Counted from the stretch's first letter, positions 8,258 through 18,403 are shown. The stretch: 64,000 bases of DNA from Saccharothrix sp. NRRL B-16348 (GCF_001280085.1 NZ_LGED01000240.1:17030-81029); one strand, 5' to 3'. A program made the numbers and translations. Notes: generated by a model from the letters alone, not told the origin.

Positions 8258-8701
8258 TCACGCAGACGGGCGGGCCATCATCCGCTTCGCGCCGTGGAGC
8301 TGGGCGCGCAGCTCGGGGGTCAGGAGCTGGCCGACCTGGTCCACGACCACGGTCATCTCGTAGGCGACCTGGCCGACATCGGCGTCCGGTGCGGCCAGCA
8401 CCGCGAGGCACGAGCCGTCCCTGATGGACATCAGCAGCATGATCCCGTACTGCATCTCGATGACCGAGCGCAACACGCCGCCGCCGTCGAAGCACCTCGC
8501 CGCCGACTCGGTCAGGCTCGCCATGCCGGCCGCGATCGCGGCCAACTGGTCGGCCCGGTCGTCGGGCAGCCCGTTGGACGCGGTCAGCAGCAGGCCGTCC
8601 ACCGAGATCACCACGGCGTGGGCCACCCCGGGCACGCGATCGGCGAAGTTGCTCACCAGCCAGCCGAACTGGTCGACCTGTCGCGACTTCTGCGTGCTCA
8701 T
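8258..8701 (-). CDS. Conservon protein CvnB-like, roadblock/LC7 domain
   Basis: 147 residues forming a single roadblock/LC7 fold: [32 protein letters not shown] at the start, a long helix ([21 protein letters not shown]) and the central strand pair ending [32 protein letters not shown]. Such proteins regulate small GTPases or bind the kinase in conservons. Its start overlaps the kinase stop (ATGA) and its stop is followed within a few bases by the DUF742 start, so the three are one translation unit. Missing its usual GTPase partner here, it may work with a GTPase encoded elsewhere (inference). Confidence 0.95.
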   Translation of the reverse strand: MSTQKSRQVDQFGWLVSNFADRVPGVAHAVVISVDGLLLTASNGLPDDRADQLAAIAAGMASLTESAARCFDGGGVLRSVIEMQYGIMLLMSIRDGSCLAVLAAPDADVGQVAYEMTVVVDQVGQLLTPELRAQLHGAKRMMARPSA

Positions 8702-11397
8702 CCGTTCTCCTGCCCAGCTCGATTCTCACCGGAACCCCGCACACCTTGCCGGATCCCGGTCTGGTAGCTGGCGAGGAAGCCGCGTGTCGCCTGCGGATCC
8801 CTCCGTACGGGTGCCACCGCGTCGGGCGCACTCGGCCGTTCGGCCACCAGATTGGTCCGCGGCTGCCTCTTGGGCAGTTCCGCCGGAATGTCGTTCACGG
8901 GCTTGTCGTTCACGGGCGCCTCCCCGCGCGCGTGGATGTCCGCGGCGCGGTGCCGCGCCGGTTCCCCCTGCCCGGACGGCGCCGGTGCGCCGCCGAACCA
9001 GGTCGAGGCCGTCCGGCGCGGCGGTGAGGCCGGCGCGGCGGGCGGTGTGGCGGCCGGCTCGTCGACGGTGCGCCCCCGGAACGGGGACCACCCGTCGTCC
9101 TTCAGCGGCACGGCGGGCGGCAGGACCGGCTGCGGCAGAGCGGGCGGCGGCACGGCGGCCCGCGGCAGGACCGGCTGCGGCCCGGTCGACGGCGGCAGCG
9201 CCGGCTGCGGACCCGTGGCTCGCGGCAGGGCCGGCTGCGGCCCGGTGGGGTAAGGCGTCGTGGAGTGCTGACCACCGGCGTGCTGCCCGGCGGAGTCGGA
9301 AACCGAGGAGTAAGGAGCGGAGTGCGTCACCGTCGTGTGCGGCAGAGCAGGCAGTGGCACAGAAGAAGGCTGTGCGCCCGCGGCGCGTGGCAGGGCGAGC
9401 TGCGCGCCGGTGGACGGGGACGGCGCCGGGATGGACGCCTGGGCGGCCAGGGCGCGGGACGGCGTCGAGCCGGTCGGGCGCACCACCTCGGCGGGCAGCG
9501 CCACGACCGCGCGCAGTCCGTCGCCCTGCTCGCGCAGCCCCACGTCGATGCCGTGCCGCCCGGCGAGCCTGCCGACCACGTACAGGCCGAGCTGGCGTGA
9601 CACGGGCAGTTCGCCGGAGTCCTCCGACGCGGCCAGCGCGATCCGGCGGTTGGCCTGCGCCAGGTCCTCCTCCGACATGCCGACGCCGACGTCGACCACG
9701 TCGACCAGCACGCCGCCGCCGGGCCGGGGCCGTCCGCCGACGATCACCTGGGTGCGCGGCGGCGAGAACGTGGTGGCGTTGTCCAGCAGCTCGGCGACCA
9801 GCCGGACCAGGTCGCCCGCGGCGTAGCCGACGACCTCGACCGACGGCGTGGTCTGCACGACGACCCGCTGGTACTGCTCGATCTCGGACGCGGCGGCGCG
9901 CAGCACGTCGCCCAGCGGCACGGGGCGGGTGAAGCGGCGGGCCACGTCGCTGCCGGACAGCACCATCAGGTTCTCGTTGTTGCGGCGCATCCGGGTGGCG
10001 AGGTTGTCCAGCTTGAACAGGTTCGCCAGCTGCTCGGGGTTCTCCTCCTGCCGCTCCAGCTCCTCCATGAGCTTGAGCTGCCGCTCCACCAGGCCCTGGC
10101 TGCGGCGGGACAGGTTGATGAACGCGTTGCGCATGCCGGTGCGCAGGTCGGCCTGCTCGGCGGCGGAGCTGACCGCCTGCCGGTGCACCGCGTCGAACGC
10201 GCGCGCCAGCTGGCCCAGCTCCTCCCTGGTGTGCACGGGCACCGGCGTGACGCTCACGTCGTGCGCGGCGTTCTCCCGCAGCTGCGCCACCAGGGTGGGC
10301 AGGCGGTGCTCGGCGACGTCCAGCGCGGCGGTGCGCAGCGCGCGCAGGGAGCGCAGCAGGTAGCTGCCGATGACGTAGCCGACCGCGGCGGCGGCGAACA
10401 TCGAGGCGAGCAGGATCACGGACGCCGCGCCCGCCCGGTCGCTGGTGGCGTCCTGCAGCCGGCCCGCGGTGGCGGTCAGCTGGCCCTCCAGCGACCGCAG
10501 CACGATGCCGATCTGTTTGAGGGTGGCCTCTGAGCCGCGGTTCCAGTCGTCGGCCTTGACGAACAGCTCCACGGCGGTGGAGTTGACGCGGACCTGCTGG
10601 AACAGGCTGTTGCGGAGGTCGACGTCCTGGCCGGACACGGTGCTGCGGTAGTCGGCCTGCTGCTGCGGCGTGGCGACGGCGGAGAAGTCGGCCAGCTTGT
10701 CCTGCTGGCGGGTGTAGGACTGCTCCAGCGCGGTGACCTCGGAGTCGAGCAGCCGGACGCGGCTGATGCCCGCCTGGACCGTCGCGTGCTGCCAGGACAC
10801 CTGCTCGCCGGCCATGGCGAGGTTGTGCAGCGCGGTCGCGGTGCCGGACAGCGCCGGGTCGCCGAAGTCGCCGACCATGGCCTGGTCGAAGTCGAGCAGG
10901 GCGCGCAGCACCACGGTGTAGCCGCCGATGGCGCCTTCCAGGTCGACGCTGCCCGACACCACCCGTTCGCGCAGCTGCGGCAGGCCGTCGAGCTGGACGA
11001 CCACGTCGCGGAACCGGGCGTTGGCGACCTCGCCGAGGGTCGTGGTGCGCTCCATCAGGTTCCGCACGCCGGCGGCGGCGTTGTCGGTGGCGCGCGTCAG
11101 GTCCCGGAAGTCGGCGTCGGTCACGCCGGCGCCCTCGGCCCGCTGCGCCGACCGCGCGCGTTCCGCCTGCACGCCCGCGATCAACGGGTCGATGCCGGCA
11201 CGGAGCGTGACGATGCGCTGCATCGAGGCGTAGGTGTCGGCGCTCTTGACGTACCCGCGGATCTGCACCACGCCCGCGCCGACGGCGACGAGCACGGGCA
11301 CCGCCAGGACGGCGGCGAGCTTGACCGGCAGGCGCCAATTCCGCCAGTCCGCGACGGCCTTCCACCACTGCCCGCGCGCGTTGTTGTCGCCAGTCAC
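8698..11397 (-). CDS. Conservon sensor histidine kinase CvnA-like (nitrate/nitrite-sensing type)
   Basis: 899 residues from GTG 11397. Order: short cytoplasmic start, first membrane span ([20 protein letters not shown]), a ~280-residue helical extracytoplasmic region of the NIT type, second span ([22 protein letters not shown]), HAMP-like segment, a dimerisation region ([26 protein letters not shown]) lacking a normal phosphoacceptor HE pair, and an ATPase domain with N box [12 protein letters not shown] and G box [10 protein letters not shown]. The last ~260 residues are disordered, Pro/Ala-rich, with tandem [12 protein letters not shown] repeats. The absence of the usual H-box is typical for conservon kinases. 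An earlier start in the same frame is possible but adds unlikely sequence. Confidence 0.9.
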   Translation of the reverse strand: MTGDNNARGQWWKAVADWRNWRLPVKLAAVLAVPVLVAVGAGVVQIRGYVKSADTYASMQRIVTLRAGIDPLIAGVQAERARSAQRAEGAGVTDADFRDLTRATDNAAAGVRNLMERTTTLGEVANARFRDVVVQLDGLPQLRERVVSGSVDLEGAIGGYTVVLRALLDFDQAMVGDFGDPALSGTATALHNLAMAGEQVSWQHATVQAGISRVRLLDSEVTALEQSYTRQQDKLADFSAVATPQQQADYRSTVSGQDVDLRNSLFQQVRVNSTAVELFVKADDWNRGSEATLKQIGIVLRSLEGQLTATAGRLQDATSDRAGAASVILLASMFAAAAVGYVIGSYLLRSLRALRTAALDVAEHRLPTLVAQLRENAAHDVSVTPVPVHTREELGQLARAFDAVHRQAVSSAAEQADLRTGMRNAFINLSRRSQGLVERQLKLMEELERQEENPEQLANLFKLDNLATRMRRNNENLMVLSGSDVARRFTRPVPLGDVLRAAASEIEQYQRVVVQTTPSVEVVGYAAGDLVRLVAELLDNATTFSPPRTQVIVGGRPRPGGGVLVDVVDVGVGMSEEDLAQANRRIALAASEDSGELPVSRQLGLYVVGRLAGRHGIDVGLREQGDGLRAVVALPAEVVRPTGSTPSRALAAQASIPAPSPSTGAQLALPRAAGAQPSSVPLPALPHTTVTHSAPYSSVSDSAGQHAGGQHSTTPYPTGPQPALPRATGPQPALPPSTGPQPVLPRAAVPPPALPQPVLPPAVPLKDDGWSPFRGRTVDEPAATPPAAPASPPRRTASTWFGGAPAPSGQGEPARHRAADIHARGEAPVNDKPVNDIPAELPKRQPRTNLVAERPSAPDAVAPVRRDPQATRGFLASYQTGIRQGVRGSGENRAGQENG

Positions 11398-11727
11398 CAG
11401 ACAAGCCCCGGAAAGTCCGTAGTTGTTTCGAAGTTGAACGACGTCGACGTATTGATGACCGACGAGCGTGATGTTGCTGGGCGGATAGTAGGTGGTGGAC
11501 AGGCGTGGGACAACGACCTTGCGGTAGGTCCTCATCCGATCGGCGCAGCGTGACGACCCGGGGTGGCTCGGACGCCAATCGAGACAACGGTCCGGCATCG
11601 ACTGAGCAGCGGTGACACGACCGTTGGCGTCACGTCGTTGACTGGCGGCCCAACGCGGTTACGCTGAGCGCTCGCCGGCGGCCCGCGCATCCGCGTGCAC
11701 GGCGAGGCAAATCCCCGTGGAGGATTG
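11398..11727. other. Gene-free divergent spacer between the conservon and the DUF485 gene
   Basis: 330 bp holding the promoters of both flanking genes. I see a Shine-Dalgarno GGAGG at 11719-11723 for the plus-strand gene. No strong -35/-10 pair, repeat or RNA structure was recognised. Open frames crossing it are continuations of coding shadows. Confidence 0.5.
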
Positions 11728-12144
11728 ATGACGAAGGCGATCCTGCCTCCGACGGATTCCAGACCCGCTCGCGGCGGGCGCGGCTTCGCCACTTTCGACG
11801 ACCCGGGGTCATCCCTGTTGGTCGACGAAGCGGGCGACCCGGACTTCGTCGCGCTACAGGCGAGCGCTGATTTCCGCGAGCTCCGCCGGCGGACAGCGAT
11901 CTTCGTGGTGCCCGCCACGTGCGGGTTCCTGCTGTGGTACCTGGGTTACGTCGCGCTGTCGGCGTACGCGCCGGACTTCATGGGCACGCCGGTGTGGGGC
12001 GTGATCAACATCGGCCTGCTGTTCGGGCTGCTCCAGTTCGTCTCCACGATCGCGCTGACGCTGGGCTACGCCCGCTACGCGCGGCGCAAGCTCGACCCGC
12101 AGGTCGACACCGTCCGCTCGCTCACCGCGGAGGACCAGGCCTGA
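11728..12144 (+). CDS. DUF485 membrane protein, partner of the symporter
   Basis: 138 residues. After a ~45-residue hydrophilic start comes the DUF485 signature region (DPDFVALQASADFRELRRRTAIFVVPATCGFLLWYLGYVALSAYAPDFM) with two membrane spans, the second at VINIGLLFGLLQFVSTIALTLGYA. DUF485 proteins (YjcH type) are encoded directly before acetate/cation symporters and are thought to assist them. ATG 11728 follows GGAGG by four bases. The stop TGA shares a base with the ATG of the next gene, a tight coupling typical of yjcH-actP pairs. Confidence 0.92.
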   Translation: MTKAILPPTDSRPARGGRGFATFDDPGSSLLVDEAGDPDFVALQASADFRELRRRTAIFVVPATCGFLLWYLGYVALSAYAPDFMGTPVWGVINIGLLFGLLQFVSTIALTLGYARYARRKLDPQVDTVRSLTAEDQA

Positions 12145-13718
12145 TGGGCGGCAACACCGCGATCAACCTCGGCGTCTTCGGCGTCTTCGTGTTGATCACC
12201 CTCTACATCGTGTACCGGGCGGGCAGCCGCAACGCCACCGCGTCGGACTACTACGCCGCGGGCAGCAGCTTCACCGGGCCGCAGAACGGCATCGCGCTCT
12301 CGGGCGACTTCCTGTCCGCCGCGTCGTTCCTCGGCATCTCCGGCAGCATCGCGGTCAACGGCTACGACGGGTTCCTCTACTCGATCGGCTGGGTCGTGTC
12401 CTGGCTGCTCGGCCTGATGATCATCGCGGAGCGGTTGCGCAACACCGGCCGGTTCACCCTCGGTGACGTGCTGGCGTTCCGGATGAGGCAGCGCCCGGTG
12501 CGCGCCGCGGCGGCCAACGTGACCCTGGTGATCTCGCTGTTCTACATGATCGCGCAGATGGCGGGCGCGGGCGCGCTGATGGCGCTGCTGCTGGACGTGC
12601 ACAGCAAGGTCGGCCAGTCGGTGATCATCGCCGTGGTGGGCATCGTCATGGTGCTGTACGTGCTGCTGGGCGGCATGAAGGGCACCACGTGGGTGCAGAT
12701 CATCAAGGCCGTCTTCCTGATCATGTGCGTGACCCTGCTGACGGTGTTCCTGCTGGGCAAGTTCGGGTTCAGCCTGTCGGCGATCCTGGAGACGGCGTCG
12801 CGGAACACGCCGCTCGGACCGGAGGTGCTGGAGCCGGGCGTGCGGTACGGCGCCACGCCGACCAGCCGGCTCGACTTCATCTCGCTGGCGCTGGCCCTGG
12901 TGCTCGGCACCGCGTCGCTGCCGCACGTGCTGATGCGGTTCTACACCGTGCCGAACGCCCGCGAGGCGCGCCGTTCGGTGGTGTGGGCGACGTGGATGAT
13001 GGCCACGTTCTACCTCTGCACGCTGGTCATCGGGTTCGGCGCGCTGGCGCTGGTCGGCTCGAAGGAGATCGCGGCGGCGCCCGGCGGCGAGAACTCGGCC
13101 GCGCCGCTGCTGGCCTACGAGGTCGGCGGCGCGGTGCTGCTCGGCGTGGTGAGCGCGGTGGCGTTCGCGACGATCCTGGCGGTGGTGGCCGGGCTGACGT
13201 TGACGGCGTCGGCGTCGTTCGCGCACGACGTGTACGCGAACGTGATCAAGCGTGGCCAGGCCGACCCGCGGTCAGAGGTCCGGGTCGCCCGGTTGACCGC
13301 GGTCGTGGTCGGCCTGCTGGCGATCGCCGGCGGCATCGCGGCGAACGGGCAGAACGTGGCGTTCCTGGTGGCGCTGGCGTTCGCGCTGGCGGCGTCGGCG
13401 AACCTGTCGACGATCATCTACTCGATGTTCTGGAAGCGGTTCAACACGCCGGGGACGCTGTGGGCGGTGTACGGCGGGCTCGGGTCGTGCATCTTCCTGC
13501 TCGCCTTCTCCCCCGCCGTGTCCGGCGCGAAGTCCTCGATCTTCCCGGACGTCGACTTCGCCTGGTTCCCGCTGAGCAACCCGGGCCTGGTGTCGATCCC
13601 GTTCTCGTTCCTGTGCGGCTACCTCGGCACGATCCTGAGCAAGGAGAAGTCCGACCCGGCCAAGCAGGCCGAGATGGAGGTCCGGTCGCTGACCGGCATC
13701 GGCTCCGGCCTCAAGTAA
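12144..13718 (+). CDS. Sodium/solute symporter, acetate permease ActP type
   Basis: 524 residues with about 13 membrane spans in the SSS family. The family features include ASDYYAAGSSFTGPQNGIALSGDFLSAASFLGISG near the start (substrate and Na+ region), GGMKGTTWVQIIKA, and the LPHVLMRFYTVPNAREARRS motif in the middle. Best match by pattern is the cation/acetate symporter; related members carry pyruvate or other monocarboxylates. Start ATG 12144 overlaps the stop of the DUF485 gene. It would bring acetate or a similar short acid into the cell with sodium. Exact substrate is inferred from the pairing. Confidence 0.9.
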   Translation: MGGNTAINLGVFGVFVLITLYIVYRAGSRNATASDYYAAGSSFTGPQNGIALSGDFLSAASFLGISGSIAVNGYDGFLYSIGWVVSWLLGLMIIAERLRNTGRFTLGDVLAFRMRQRPVRAAAANVTLVISLFYMIAQMAGAGALMALLLDVHSKVGQSVIIAVVGIVMVLYVLLGGMKGTTWVQIIKAVFLIMCVTLLTVFLLGKFGFSLSAILETASRNTPLGPEVLEPGVRYGATPTSRLDFISLALALVLGTASLPHVLMRFYTVPNAREARRSVVWATWMMATFYLCTLVIGFGALALVGSKEIAAAPGGENSAAPLLAYEVGGAVLLGVVSAVAFATILAVVAGLTLTASASFAHDVYANVIKRGQADPRSEVRVARLTAVVVGLLAIAGGIAANGQNVAFLVALAFALAASANLSTIIYSMFWKRFNTPGTLWAVYGGLGSCIFLLAFSPAVSGAKSSIFPDVDFAWFPLSNPGLVSIPFSFLCGYLGTILSKEKSDPAKQAEMEVRSLTGIGSGLK

Positions 13719-13804
13719 CGGCCCGTCGCGCGACACCTGTCGGGTAACGCCTCCGACCGCGAGTCGGATATCCCGGACCAACGGGACATCCGACCGGACG
13801 GAGC

Positions 13805-16306
13805 GTGGTGGTGGACGGTTTAGAGGTGCGGCAGGCCGCGGTGGCGTCAGGATCGGCGGACGTGCTCCAGGCGGGCCGCGACCTCCACGTCCATCAACGG
13901 CCTGCCGTGTCCGGACCAGGGCGCGGCTCGGCGGCCGTGCCCTCGGGGCAGCTCGACCACCAGGTGCGCGGTCGGGTCGACCTGTTGGCGGAGTTGGGTT
14001 CGCGGGTGCGCGCCGGCGGCCACGTGGTGGTCCTGCACGGCGCGGGCGGGTACGGCAAGACGACGCTGGCGCTGGCCGAACAGGTCCGCGACGAGGTCGT
14101 GATCTGGTGGGTCGACGCCACCGGCGCCGCCGCGATCAGCGAAGGGCTGCGCGAGGTGGCGCTGCGGGCGGGCGCGAACGCGGAAGCCGTCCGCGCGGCG
14201 TGGTCCGGTGAGATGTCGGCGCCCGACCTGCTGTGGCGCGAACTCGACCGGACGCCTTGGCCGTGGCTGCTGGTGCTGGACAACGCCGACGACCCCGAGG
14301 TGCTGGGGTCGGCGGCCGCGGGCCGGGGCTGGCTGCGGCACCCCGGACCAGGACGGACCGTGCTGATCACCAGTCGGGACGGCGGCGCCGCGACGTGGGG
14401 CAGGCGCGCGGCGCTGTTGCCGGTGCGGCAGTTGGCCGACGACGACGGCGCGGCGGTGCTGCTCGACCTCGCGCCGGACGCGGGCACCGATGCGGAGGCG
14501 CGGGCGTTGGCCGGGCAGTTGGGCGGTCTGCCGCTGGCGCTGCGGCTGGCCGGCACCTACCTGGAGTCGACCGCGCGCAGCCCGGCGTTGCCCGGTTTGT
14601 CCGTGCCGCGTGGTTTCCGCGAGTACTCCGCGGCCTTGGCCGCCCGGTTCGTCGAGTCGACCGAGGCGGTGAGCGCGGGGTCGCGGCACGAGCGGCAGGT
14701 GCTCAGCCGCACCTGGGAGCTGTCGCTGGACCTGCTCGCCGAACGCGGACACCCGTTCGCCCGGCCGTTGTTGAGGTTCCTGTCCACGCTGGCCGCCGCG
14801 CCGGTGCCGTACGCGTTGCTCGACGCGGCACGCCTGGCCGAATCACCGGTGTTCGGCGGGCTGACGCCGCAGCGGCTGGCGGACACCCTCGGCGCGTTGC
14901 TGGGCATGGGATTGGCCGACCAGAACCCGGGCGCCGTCGTGCTGCACCCGCTCCTGCGCGAGATCAACCGGCACCAGGCCGACGCGCTGGACCACGCGGC
15001 GCAGTACCGGTCGGCCCGGCTGTCCGTGCTGGACGGCGCGACTGGCGGCCTCGACCCGGCCGACCCGGCCGGGTGGCCTCGCTGGCACATGCTGTTGCCG
15101 CACTGCGCGGCCGAGCACGAGCACGACGAGCTGGGCGCACGCGTGCACCGGCGCGCCGCGCTGTACTGCGAGGCGGCCGGCAGGTACGGGCTTTGCGAGG
15201 ACCTGTACCAGCGGGTGCACCGGGTGAACTCACGGGTGTTCGGCGCGGACCACCCGGTCACCCTGGAGTCGCACCACCACGTCGCCGACGCCCTGCGCAT
15301 CCGCCGCGCGCTGGCGGACGCGGAGCGGGAGTACCGGCACGTGCTGGCGGCGCGGACCGAGGTGCTCGGCGCGGGCCACCCGGACACCCTGGCGACCCGG
15401 CACGACCTCGCCAGGGTGCTCCACCAGCGGGGGGACACCCGGACGGCGTTGGCGGAGTACCGGGAGGTGTTGGCCGGGTGGGAGGAGTCGCTCGGACCCG
15501 ACCACCACCAGGCACTGCGCACCCGGCACCGCGTGGCGGGCACGCTGCGGGCGCTCGGCATGCTGGACGAGGCCCTGGCGGAGTACCGCGTGGTGCTCGA
15601 CGCCCGCACGTCGGCACTGGGGCCGGAACACCGCGACACCCTCGACACGCGGTACGACGCGGCGGGCGTGCACCTCGACCACGGCGACTTCGACTTCGCG
15701 CTCGCCGAGTACGAGGCCGTGTTCGAAACGCGGCGGAGGCTCTTCGGCACGGAACATCCCGTAACGCTGTCGGCCGCGCACAACGTCGTCTACACGATCT
15801 GGAAGCGCGGCGATCTGCCTCTCGCCGAGAGCGCGCACCGCGAACTGCTGGCGGTCCGCACCAGGGTGCAGGGCAGCGAGCACAACGGCGCGCTGATCAC
15901 CCGGGCCAACCTCGCGGGAGTGCTGCACGACCTGGGCCGCCACCCGGAAGCGGAGGCCGAACTGCGGGAAGTGCTGGCGATCCGCAAGCGGGTCCTCGAC
16001 GTGGACCACCCGTCGACGCTGATCACCGGGCGGCTGTTGGCGCGACTGCTGATCCGCACCGGGCGGATCGCCGAAGCCGACTCGATGTGCCGGTACCTAG
16101 TGCCGGCCGCCGTCCGCGTGTACGGGCCGGAGCACCCCAGGACCTTGCGGGTCCGGGCGACGTTCGCCGACGCGCTGCTCGCCGGCGGCCGGCGGGCCGA
16201 AGCGGAGGCGGAGTACCGGGACGTGCTGGCGATCGCGCGGGAGCGGTTCAGCGCCGGGCACCCGGTGATCACCGACGTCGGCGCCGCGTTGGCGAAAATG
16301 GGCTGA
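13805..16306 (+). CDS. NB-ARC NTPase with TPR repeats (NLR-like), short amyloid-like N-terminus
   Basis: 833 residues. After a ~50-residue leader comes an NB-ARC ATPase: P-loop GAGGYGKTTLA (79-89), Walker B in WLLVLDNADD, sensor TVLITSRDGG, and GLPLALRLA. A winged-helix region follows (about 300-400), then seven or so TPR repeats of the kinesin-light-chain type (GxxHPxTLxxRxxLA pattern) to the end. The leader has no enzyme domain; residues 10-30 (QAAVASGSADVLQAGRDLHV) alternate small and hydrophobic residues with Gly turns, like short amyloid signalling motifs found at the ends of bacterial NLR proteins. Such proteins sense a trigger with the TPRs and oligomerise; some are immune. A signalling role is inferred; an effector partner was not found nearby. 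GTG 13805 follows GGAG. Confidence 0.85.
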   Translation: MVVDGLEVRQAAVASGSADVLQAGRDLHVHQRPAVSGPGRGSAAVPSGQLDHQVRGRVDLLAELGSRVRAGGHVVVLHGAGGYGKTTLALAEQVRDEVVIWWVDATGAAAISEGLREVALRAGANAEAVRAAWSGEMSAPDLLWRELDRTPWPWLLVLDNADDPEVLGSAAAGRGWLRHPGPGRTVLITSRDGGAATWGRRAALLPVRQLADDDGAAVLLDLAPDAGTDAEARALAGQLGGLPLALRLAGTYLESTARSPALPGLSVPRGFREYSAALAARFVESTEAVSAGSRHERQVLSRTWELSLDLLAERGHPFARPLLRFLSTLAAAPVPYALLDAARLAESPVFGGLTPQRLADTLGALLGMGLADQNPGAVVLHPLLREINRHQADALDHAAQYRSARLSVLDGATGGLDPADPAGWPRWHMLLPHCAAEHEHDELGARVHRRAALYCEAAGRYGLCEDLYQRVHRVNSRVFGADHPVTLESHHHVADALRIRRALADAEREYRHVLAARTEVLGAGHPDTLATRHDLARVLHQRGDTRTALAEYREVLAGWEESLGPDHHQALRTRHRVAGTLRALGMLDEALAEYRVVLDARTSALGPEHRDTLDTRYDAAGVHLDHGDFDFALAEYEAVFETRRRLFGTEHPVTLSAAHNVVYTIWKRGDLPLAESAHRELLAVRTRVQGSEHNGALITRANLAGVLHDLGRHPEAEAELREVLAIRKRVLDVDHPSTLITGRLLARLLIRTGRIAEADSMCRYLVPAAVRVYGPEHPRTLRVRATFADALLAGGRRAEAEAEYRDVLAIARERFSAGHPVITDVGAALAKMG

Positions 16307-16311
16307 CCGGC

Positions 16312-17163
16312 CTACCGCCGGGCGAGGGCCGCCCGGACCGCCGAGGCGAAGCGGAGCGGTGCGGTGGCGTCGGTCTGGCGGAAGCCCAGCGAGGGCTCGA
16401 CCAGTTCCAGCTCCAGCAGCAGCGGCGCGCCGTCGGCGCCCGGGATCAGGTCCACCCGCGCGTACAGGAGTTCGTCGCGGCGCAGGCCGATCAGCGCGGA
16501 GGCGGCGTCCATGACGTCCTCGGCGACCCGGCGTTGCGCGGGTGACGGCGCCGCGCCGGACAGGCGTTCCACCACGTACAGGCCGGACTCGTCGAACTCG
16601 GCGTCCGCGGTGAGCATGGCGCCCTTGGTGAACGCGTGCGAGTACTGGCCGCCCAGGAACACCATCGCGGTCTCGCCGACGGAGTCCACGTGCGACTGGT
16701 ACGGCTGCACGAGCGCGGGCACGCCCAGCGCGTCCAGGTGCGCGGCGGCCGTCTCGTGGTCGCCCGCCGCCACGCGCAGCGCGCCGCGGGAACCGGCGCC
16801 GACGGTCGGCTTCACCACGAACTCGCCGTCGGGCCAGTCGGTGAAGCCGGGCCCGGCCACCGCCGTGGGCACGACCGGCACGCCGTGGCGCGCCAGCTCC
16901 ACCAGGTACGTCTTGTCGATGTTCCACCGCACCACCGACGCCGGGTTCACCAGCGCGGGCTCGGCGTCGCACCACGCCAGGAACTCCGGCAGCCGCTCGG
17001 GGTAGTCCCAGGTGGACCGCAGCACGACCAGGTCGGCCTGCGCCGGCGCGCCCCACGCCGTCCACTCCGCGTGCACGCCGACGTCGGCGAGGGCGTCCAC
17101 CAGGGCGGCGTCGTCGCCGTCGCCCTCGGGCAGCGTGTCGCAGGTCGCGAAGAGGACCTTCAT
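16312..17163 (-). CDS. ATP-grasp domain protein
   Basis: 283 residues. The start MKVLFATCDTLPEGDGDD and VVLRSTWDYPERLPEFLAWCD match the pre-ATP-grasp part of a family related to glutathione-synthetase/RimK-type ligases. The ATP-binding half has the VVKPTVGAGSRG loop and the metal-binding LLYARVDLIPGADGAPLLLELELVEPSLGF block near the end. Such enzymes join a carboxylate to an amine or thiol through an acyl phosphate; the substrates here are unknown. The start overlaps the stop of the small upstream gene (ATGA), so they are one operon. The convergent NB-ARC gene ends five bases away. Confidence 0.88.
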   Translation of the reverse strand: MKVLFATCDTLPEGDGDDAALVDALADVGVHAEWTAWGAPAQADLVVLRSTWDYPERLPEFLAWCDAEPALVNPASVVRWNIDKTYLVELARHGVPVVPTAVAGPGFTDWPDGEFVVKPTVGAGSRGALRVAAGDHETAAAHLDALGVPALVQPYQSHVDSVGETAMVFLGGQYSHAFTKGAMLTADAEFDESGLYVVERLSGAAPSPAQRRVAEDVMDAASALIGLRRDELLYARVDLIPGADGAPLLLELELVEPSLGFRQTDATAPLRFASAVRAALARR

Positions 17164-17447
17164 CGGCCGGCCATCTTCCGCCGGTGCGCCGGCCCGATCC
17201 GCACCGCGGCCGTCGTCTCGCGGTCCCACTCGTGCCGCTCCAGGTCGGCGACGGACTCGACCAGCGCCTCCGCCGACGCCACGTCCGGCAGCACCACGTC
17301 GCCCATGGCACCGTCGTCGCCGACCAGCACGACCCGCGCGCCCGCCCGCCCGACGTTCTGCACGACCGCGCGGGCGGGCTTGCCGTGCGCGGCCACGAAC
17401 GCCGTCGCCGTCTTCACCGCGCGCCCGATCCTCTTGTCCTCTGCCAC
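17160..17447 (-). CDS. Small hypothetical protein in operon with the ATP-grasp gene
   Basis: 95 residues from GTG 17447. No family recognised. It has a basic first third (KRIGRAVKTATAFVAAHGKPARAVVQN), a strand-like core (ARVVLVGDDGAMGDVVLPD) and a basic C-terminus (AHRRKMAGR). No membrane segment. The stop overlaps the ATP-grasp start by four bases, so the proteins are probably made together and may act together. A TAGTCT box seven bases upstream of the GTG supports this leaderless start over the longer frame to 17495. Confidence 0.65.
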   Translation of the reverse strand: MAEDKRIGRAVKTATAFVAAHGKPARAVVQNVGRAGARVVLVGDDGAMGDVVLPDVASAEALVESVADLERHEWDRETTAAVRIGPAHRRKMAGR

Positions 17448-17454
17448 GTCGGCC

Positions 17455-17460
17455 AGACTA
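17455..17460 (-). promoter_or_regulatory. -10 box for the small gene and ATP-grasp operon
   Basis: TAGTCT on the minus strand, seven bases before GTG 17447, fits leaderless transcription. No clear -35. Confidence 0.45.
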
Positions 17461-17507
17461 GAACCTGTCGGTAGCTTCCGCGCACGTGACGACACTCACG
17501 GCCCTGG

Positions 17508-18314
17508 TCAGGACGACGACCACACCGTCGACCAGACCGATTCGTAGGCCTCGACGAGCCACTTGTCGGCCCGCGCGTGGTCGGGCCGCTCCGGCAGCGA
17601 CGAGTCCGCGGTCAGCTCCTCCAACCGGGCCTCCAGCGACTCGGCCGCGTCCATCGCCTCCTGCTGCGTGTGCCGCCCCTGCCGCAGGTCGCGGATCCAC
17701 GTCAGCCACGGCTCGGGCATCGGCAGCGTGATCCGGCCGGTCTCCAGCAGCTCGACGCCCTGGACGCCCAACCGCACCATGTGCGCCGCGTACTTCGTGT
17801 CGTAGCCGTGCCGCGCCACCAGCTCGGGCCGGTTGACGCGCTTGGCCACCGTGCCGTCGACCATGCGCCTGCGCTGGCTGTGCAGGTAGCCGATGAACCG
17901 ACGGCCCGCCAGCCGGGACACGATCATGTCCGCGTTGTCGCGCAGGTCGCGCCCCAGGTCGGTGACCGAGACGATCTCGTGCTCGGGCGCGAACAGCGGC
18001 AGCAGCACGGTCGGGTTGCCCTGCAGCGCCAGGCGCAGCCACTTCCTCAGCGAGTACACGACCAGGTCCAAGTCACCGGCGGCGGACGGGGTGTTCAGCA
18101 CGCCCGTGCGCTCTTCGGCGCTGCGGTAGATGTACTGCTCGAAGCGGCGCAGCCCGATGACGAACTCCGGCGGCTCGACGCACACACCCATCTCGTCGCG
18201 GTCGTCGGTGCCCTCGATGGCGGTCCCGTGCACGCCCGAACCCACCTGCGTGCGCAGGATCGTCGCGCGCCGGGCGATCTCGGCGAATTCCGGGTTGTTG
18301 TGCTTCACGGCCAT
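17508..18314 (-). CDS. Nucleotidyltransferase of the RlaP / polymerase-beta superfamily
   Basis: 268 residues. The N-terminal nucleotidyltransferase fold shows GSGVHGTAIEGTDDRDEMGVCV, where the GS motif and the paired acidic residues (DDRDEMG) correspond to the GS...DxD metal site, with a third acidic residue in DLDLVVYSLRKWLRLALQGNP. This is the pattern of the DNA polymerase-beta-like proteins linked to RNA repair (PF10127 type). The C-terminal half is helical and lysine/arginine rich (RRFIGYLHSQRRRM). Some relatives sit beside RNA ligases, but none is present here, so the substrate is open. ATG 18314 is preceded by AGGAGA-like sequence. Confidence 0.82.
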   Translation of the reverse strand: MAVKHNNPEFAEIARRATILRTQVGSGVHGTAIEGTDDRDEMGVCVEPPEFVIGLRRFEQYIYRSAEERTGVLNTPSAAGDLDLVVYSLRKWLRLALQGNPTVLLPLFAPEHEIVSVTDLGRDLRDNADMIVSRLAGRRFIGYLHSQRRRMVDGTVAKRVNRPELVARHGYDTKYAAHMVRLGVQGVELLETGRITLPMPEPWLTWIRDLRQGRHTQQEAMDAAESLEARLEELTADSSLPERPDHARADKWLVEAYESVWSTVWSSS

Positions 18315-18403
18315 TCTCCTGTCGTGGACGCCGAGAACTTAAAGCGTCAACAGGCAAAGCCCAAGGGAATTTCGGCGGCCTCCCGGACCGCCCGGCCGCC
18401 GGG

